A DNA stretch of 36,262 nt, taken from assembly GCF_002914585.1 (NCBI RefSeq), contig NZ_PDDM01000038.1, forward strand, positions 1 through 36,262, read 5' to 3'. This stretch comes from Pseudanabaena sp. BC1403. GTDB lineage: Bacteria; Cyanobacteriota; Cyanobacteriia; Pseudanabaenales; Pseudanabaenaceae. This document shows positions 33,156 through 36,262 of this stretch, piece by piece. The position numbers were made by a program, and so were the translations under genes. The notes under the pieces were generated by a model, which saw only the letters and a program-made list of their open reading frames with translations, did no database searches and was not told where the DNA came from. Numbering within the stretch: position 1 is the first letter of the stretch; the number at the start of each line of letters is the position of its first letter.

Positions 33156-36134
33156 ATGTTTAAAGCTATGCGTAATCAGTTGGGATCTGTGTTAATTGCT
33201 TTGGTGTTGGGTTGTTTGCCTGTACAGGTGATGGTGTGTGAGTCTGTCTCTGCCCAAACTACATCAGATCGTAAAGCAGAAGCTGAAAGCTTGATAGAAC
33301 TAAGTGATCAACAAATCAAAAAGAATCAACTTCGAGAGGCAGTCAAGACATTAGAGAAAGCTTTAGAACTCTATCGTCAGAATAAAGACCCTACAGGAAC
33401 AAGCAATGCTATCCAAAAATTGGGAAATGCCTATATGGATCTTGAGGAGTATCCAAAAGCAATCTCCCTTTATCAGCAAGCTTTAGAAATCGCAAAAAAA
33501 ATTGGAGATCCCAATATAGAGGGACATTTGTTCTTTAATCTTGGCAATGCATACTCTTCGATCAACCAGACCCAAAAAGAGATCGAATATTACCAGCAGG
33601 CTGTTGATAGATATAAACAAGTTGGTAATCTCAAAGATCAAGCAGATTCCCTTAAGTATATTGGCTATGCTTACTATTCTCTAGGAAATTACCAAAAATC
33701 TATTGAGTATTATCGGCAAGCATTAGCCATAGCAAGAAAAGTCAGAGATCATAATGGCGAGGCAAGTATACTCTACACTATTGGCAACATATATGAGAAG
33801 ACATGGCAGTATCAGAACGCAGTCTATTTTTATCAGCAACTTTCAGTAATTTCAAAACAAATTGGCGATCAACAAAGTGCAGGAGCAGCATTAAATGATC
33901 TTGGACTTGCTTATGATAAGTTGGCACAATACCAAAAAGCGATCGAATCATTTCAGGAAGCCATCGACATCGCAAAAAAAATTGGTAATGATCCGATTGG
34001 TGAAATCATTAACCTAGGTGGTGTTTACCACTCACTAGGAAGATATCAGAAGGCAATTGAATTATATCAGTCAGCTTTGCATTCTACTAGTCCTTACGGC
34101 AGAGCGACAGTACTTCATAACACTGGTATTGCATACGGAAGACTAGGAAAGTATCAGAAAGCAATTGATCTTTTTCAGCAATCTTTAGCCATTAGTAAGC
34201 AAATCGGTAGTCGCGAAGGGGAAGCATCTTCGCTCAGCGGTCTCGGTAGATCATACGGAAGCCTAGGAGAGTATCAGAAAGCAATTAAATTTTTTCAGCA
34301 ATCCTTAGCAATCGCAAAGAAAATCGGTAGTCGAGATGGTGAAGCGTCTTCACTTAGTAATCTTGGTATTGCATACGGAAAGCTAGGAGAGTATCAGAAA
34401 GCGATTGATTTATTCCAGCAATCTTTAGCTATCACAAAGCAAATAGGCGATCGTGCTGGTGAAGGAAGCTCACTCAATAACTTTGGCGAATTATTCGTCA
34501 AGCAGAACCAACACGAACTAGCTATAGTGTTCTATAAAGAATCTGTCAATGTCTACGAATCCATTCGCAAAGATATCAAAGGACTAAGCAAAGACGAAAA
34601 GGAATCTTACTTAAGCACGATCGCCCAAACCTATCGCAACCTCGCCGATTTACTCCTCAAACAAGGACGCATTCTCGAAGCCCAGCAAGTATTAGAACTC
34701 CTCAAAGTCGAAGAAATTCGTGCCTATACCCGCAACACACGCGCCGTAGACGACACCAACGGCATTGCTACTAATAAAACTGAAACCAAAACCCTCGACA
34801 AACATAGCAGCCTGATCGCCCTCGGATTGCGTGTAGATGAATGTGAGCAGAAAAAATGTCCAGAAATCAGTCAACTGATCAAACAACGCCAAGTCGTTGC
34901 TACTGAATATGACAAAACAGTCGAAACCTTAGTCAAAGAAATACGCGATCGCACGACCAATGACAAAGCATTCTTCGACCCAAACCTAACTGGCAAAATG
35001 GAAGAGATTGTTACCGCCCAACCCAAAACCATTCTCATTTATCACCTCATTCTCAAAGATAAAATCTGGGTGCTATGGGCTTCTAAAGGTGGCATTACCA
35101 AAAGTATTGAAGTTCCTAATATCGGCTTAGAAAAAGTCAGCAGCAACGTTCTTAAACTTCGCAATCTCCTGCAATCGCCTGAAAACCTAGAAGAACTTCA
35201 AAAGACTAGTCAGCAATTGCGGGAATGGTTAATTCCACCACAACTGCAAGCCGAACTCAGCGCTAATGACATCAAACATCTTGTCTTCGCGCCTGACTCC
35301 GTTACCCGATACATCCCTATGGGCGTTCTCTATGATGGCAAAAAGTACCTCGTTGAGAACTACACGATCGCCACAATTATTTCCGCAGGACTGACCGACA
35401 CCACCTCCCGCTTACCCAACCCAGCCAAAAACACATCCGTCCTCGCCGCAGGACTATCTCAACCTGTCTCTGGATATTCATCCCTCCCTAATGTCCTCAC
35501 CGAAATCAATGCGATCGTGCGTACTGCTGATAATCCCACCAAAGGTATTTATGACGGGATTAAGCTTCTAGACAGCACATTTACCAAGGACTCTTTATTG
35601 GATAATCTCGGTAGCTATGCGATCGCGCATATCGCCACCCACGGAAAATTTGTTTCAGGAGATCCTGACAAATCCTTCCTAGTTTTAGGTAATGGCAAAA
35701 CCCTTCCTATCCCTGAAATCAAAAAGTTACGAGGCTTAAGCAAACTCCATTTAGTAGTGCTATCTGCTTGTCAGACTGCTCTCGGTGGAACCAATGGCGA
35801 TGGAACTGAAATCTCAGGAATTAGCTACTTCTTTCTTGGAATTGGTGCAAAGTCAGTGATTGCCTCACTCTGGGAAGTCAGCGATGACAGCACCAGTCTA
35901 TTGATGCAACAGTTTTACAACAATCTCTCTAAGAGTTCAGATTCTGCTCCTGTGACGAAGTCTGAAGCCATACAGCAAGCGCAACTCAGTCTCTTACAAA
36001 AGAAAATCACCGCAAAAGATAATATCCAGCGCGGGAATATTGCTGTTGTCTACAGAGGAGGTGCTAAGCCCACTGACAACTACTCACATCCCTATTACTG
36101 GTCACCATTTATCCTGATTGGCAATGGATTGTAA
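33156..36134 (+). CDS. Exported TPR-CHAT protease-like protein 5 (most divergent)
   Basis: 992 residues: a signal peptide (hydrophobic about 9-27, cleavage near VSAQ), about 11 TPRs that differ from one another (EYPKAISLYQQAL, NYQKSIEYYRQAL, GEYQKAIKFFQQSLAIAKKIGSR), a Cys-containing linker (ECEQKKCPE, about 568-576) and a CHAT domain with H829 (IATHG) and C872 (LSACQT). It ends HPYYWSPFILIGNGL. The catalytic pair is intact. The repeats are older and less homogenised than in the other four paralogues, and the sequence before the CHAT domain is unlike theirs, so it probably has a different partner. ATG 33156 or 33168 could be used; ATG 33152 leads to a stop after three codons. Only a weak form of the shared upstream motif precedes it. 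Confidence 0.87.
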   Translation: MFKAMRNQLGSVLIALVLGCLPVQVMVCESVSAQTTSDRKAEAESLIELSDQQIKKNQLREAVKTLEKALELYRQNKDPTGTSNAIQKLGNAYMDLEEYPKAISLYQQALEIAKKIGDPNIEGHLFFNLGNAYSSINQTQKEIEYYQQAVDRYKQVGNLKDQADSLKYIGYAYYSLGNYQKSIEYYRQALAIARKVRDHNGEASILYTIGNIYEKTWQYQNAVYFYQQLSVISKQIGDQQSAGAALNDLGLAYDKLAQYQKAIESFQEAIDIAKKIGNDPIGEIINLGGVYHSLGRYQKAIELYQSALHSTSPYGRATVLHNTGIAYGRLGKYQKAIDLFQQSLAISKQIGSREGEASSLSGLGRSYGSLGEYQKAIKFFQQSLAIAKKIGSRDGEASSLSNLGIAYGKLGEYQKAIDLFQQSLAITKQIGDRAGEGSSLNNFGELFVKQNQHELAIVFYKESVNVYESIRKDIKGLSKDEKESYLSTIAQTYRNLADLLLKQGRILEAQQVLELLKVEEIRAYTRNTRAVDDTNGIATNKTETKTLDKHSSLIALGLRVDECEQKKCPEISQLIKQRQVVATEYDKTVETLVKEIRDRTTNDKAFFDPNLTGKMEEIVTAQPKTILIYHLILKDKIWVLWASKGGITKSIEVPNIGLEKVSSNVLKLRNLLQSPENLEELQKTSQQLREWLIPPQLQAELSANDIKHLVFAPDSVTRYIPMGVLYDGKKYLVENYTIATIISAGLTDTTSRLPNPAKNTSVLAAGLSQPVSGYSSLPNVLTEINAIVRTADNPTKGIYDGIKLLDSTFTKDSLLDNLGSYAIAHIATHGKFVSGDPDKSFLVLGNGKTLPIPEIKKLRGLSKLHLVVLSACQTALGGTNGDGTEISGISYFFLGIGAKSVIASLWEVSDDSTSLLMQQFYNNLSKSSDSAPVTKSEAIQQAQLSLLQKKITAKDNIQRGNIAVVYRGGAKPTDNYSHPYYWSPFILIGNGL

Positions 36135-36176
36135 ATTCGCCCCCTAGCCCCCAATTCTGGGGGAACAAGAAAATAA
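36135..36176. repeat. REP-like palindrome, distal half of a 42-bp inverted repeat
   Basis: It begins directly after the TPR-CHAT 5 stop codon and contains CCCCCAATTCTGGGGG. All 42 bases are the exact reverse complement of 9548-9589. It may serve as terminator for the gene it follows. Confidence 0.75.
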
Positions 36177-36262
36177 GGAATGAAAAATAAATAACTTATG
36201 CATTTCAGTTATTTTGAGGAATGGCTCTATAATTCCATTTAGGAAGATATTCATCAAAAATG

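Noticed and set aside
36177-36262. Promoter or gene start at the right edge
   Set aside because: There is an ATG at the last three bases, but no ribosome-binding site or protein sequence can be assessed.

Overview
The window looks like cyanobacterial chromosome. GCGATCGC (HIP1) octamers are dense throughout, and it carries families that are typical of cyanobacteria: DUF1822, DUF928, CHASE2-CHAT, many exported TPR-CHAT proteins and an orthocaspase. A Pseudanabaena-like filamentous species is my guess from general similarity only; no rRNA or other marker gene is present.

Layout. (1) 1-5091: a compact Tn7-like transposon on the minus strand, tnsAB (fused) - tnsC - tniQ, with short repeats at both ends pointing inward and no room for cargo or Cas genes. 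(2) 5113-9540: ordinary or accessory genes. These are two small overlapping genes of unknown function, a glutathione S-transferase (minus), an RTX calcium-binding protein and an epoxide-hydrolase-like alpha/beta hydrolase. (3) 9548-36176: a caspase-superfamily island. It holds five exported TPR-CHAT proteins (9683, 12746, 16385, 27558, 33156), one Tat-type exported orthocaspase (30690) and a central operon (19832-26232) of HD-GYP, sigma-70-like factor, DUF1822, membrane CHAT-CHASE2 and DUF928, followed by a DUF2887/Rpn-type nuclease gene. Every catalytic His and Cys that I could locate in the seven caspase/CHAT domains is intact.

What ties region 3 together is a shared upstream sequence, AAAACTGCATATG followed 15-16 bases later by TGTATGTA or a variant. 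It lies before the RTX gene, four of the five TPR-CHAT genes, the HD-GYP/sigma operon and the caspase gene (seven clear copies), with a weaker eighth copy before the last TPR-CHAT gene. One of the controlled units encodes a sigma-70-like factor, which suggests a self-amplifying regulon that deploys several exported caspase-like proteases plus a secreted RTX protein. The membrane CHAT-CHASE2 protein and the DUF1822 gene, whose start overlaps the sigma stop codon, are candidate sensor/protease and partner (anti-sigma?) of that factor. This is inference from gene order and motif sharing.

The island also shows active evolution. There are five virtually identical 120-bp TPR units in one gene, paralogues that look mosaic (signal peptide from one, TPRs from another), 65-bp palindromic repeats in most spacers upstream of the protease genes, a broken copy of the DUF2887 gene, and a 42-bp exact inverted repeat bracketing the island.

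Spacers longer than 300 bases are 12434-12745, 15920-16384 and 27153-27557; their contents are listed as features. The last 86 bases (36177-36262) show nothing I can identify except a terminal ATG that could begin a gene outside the window.
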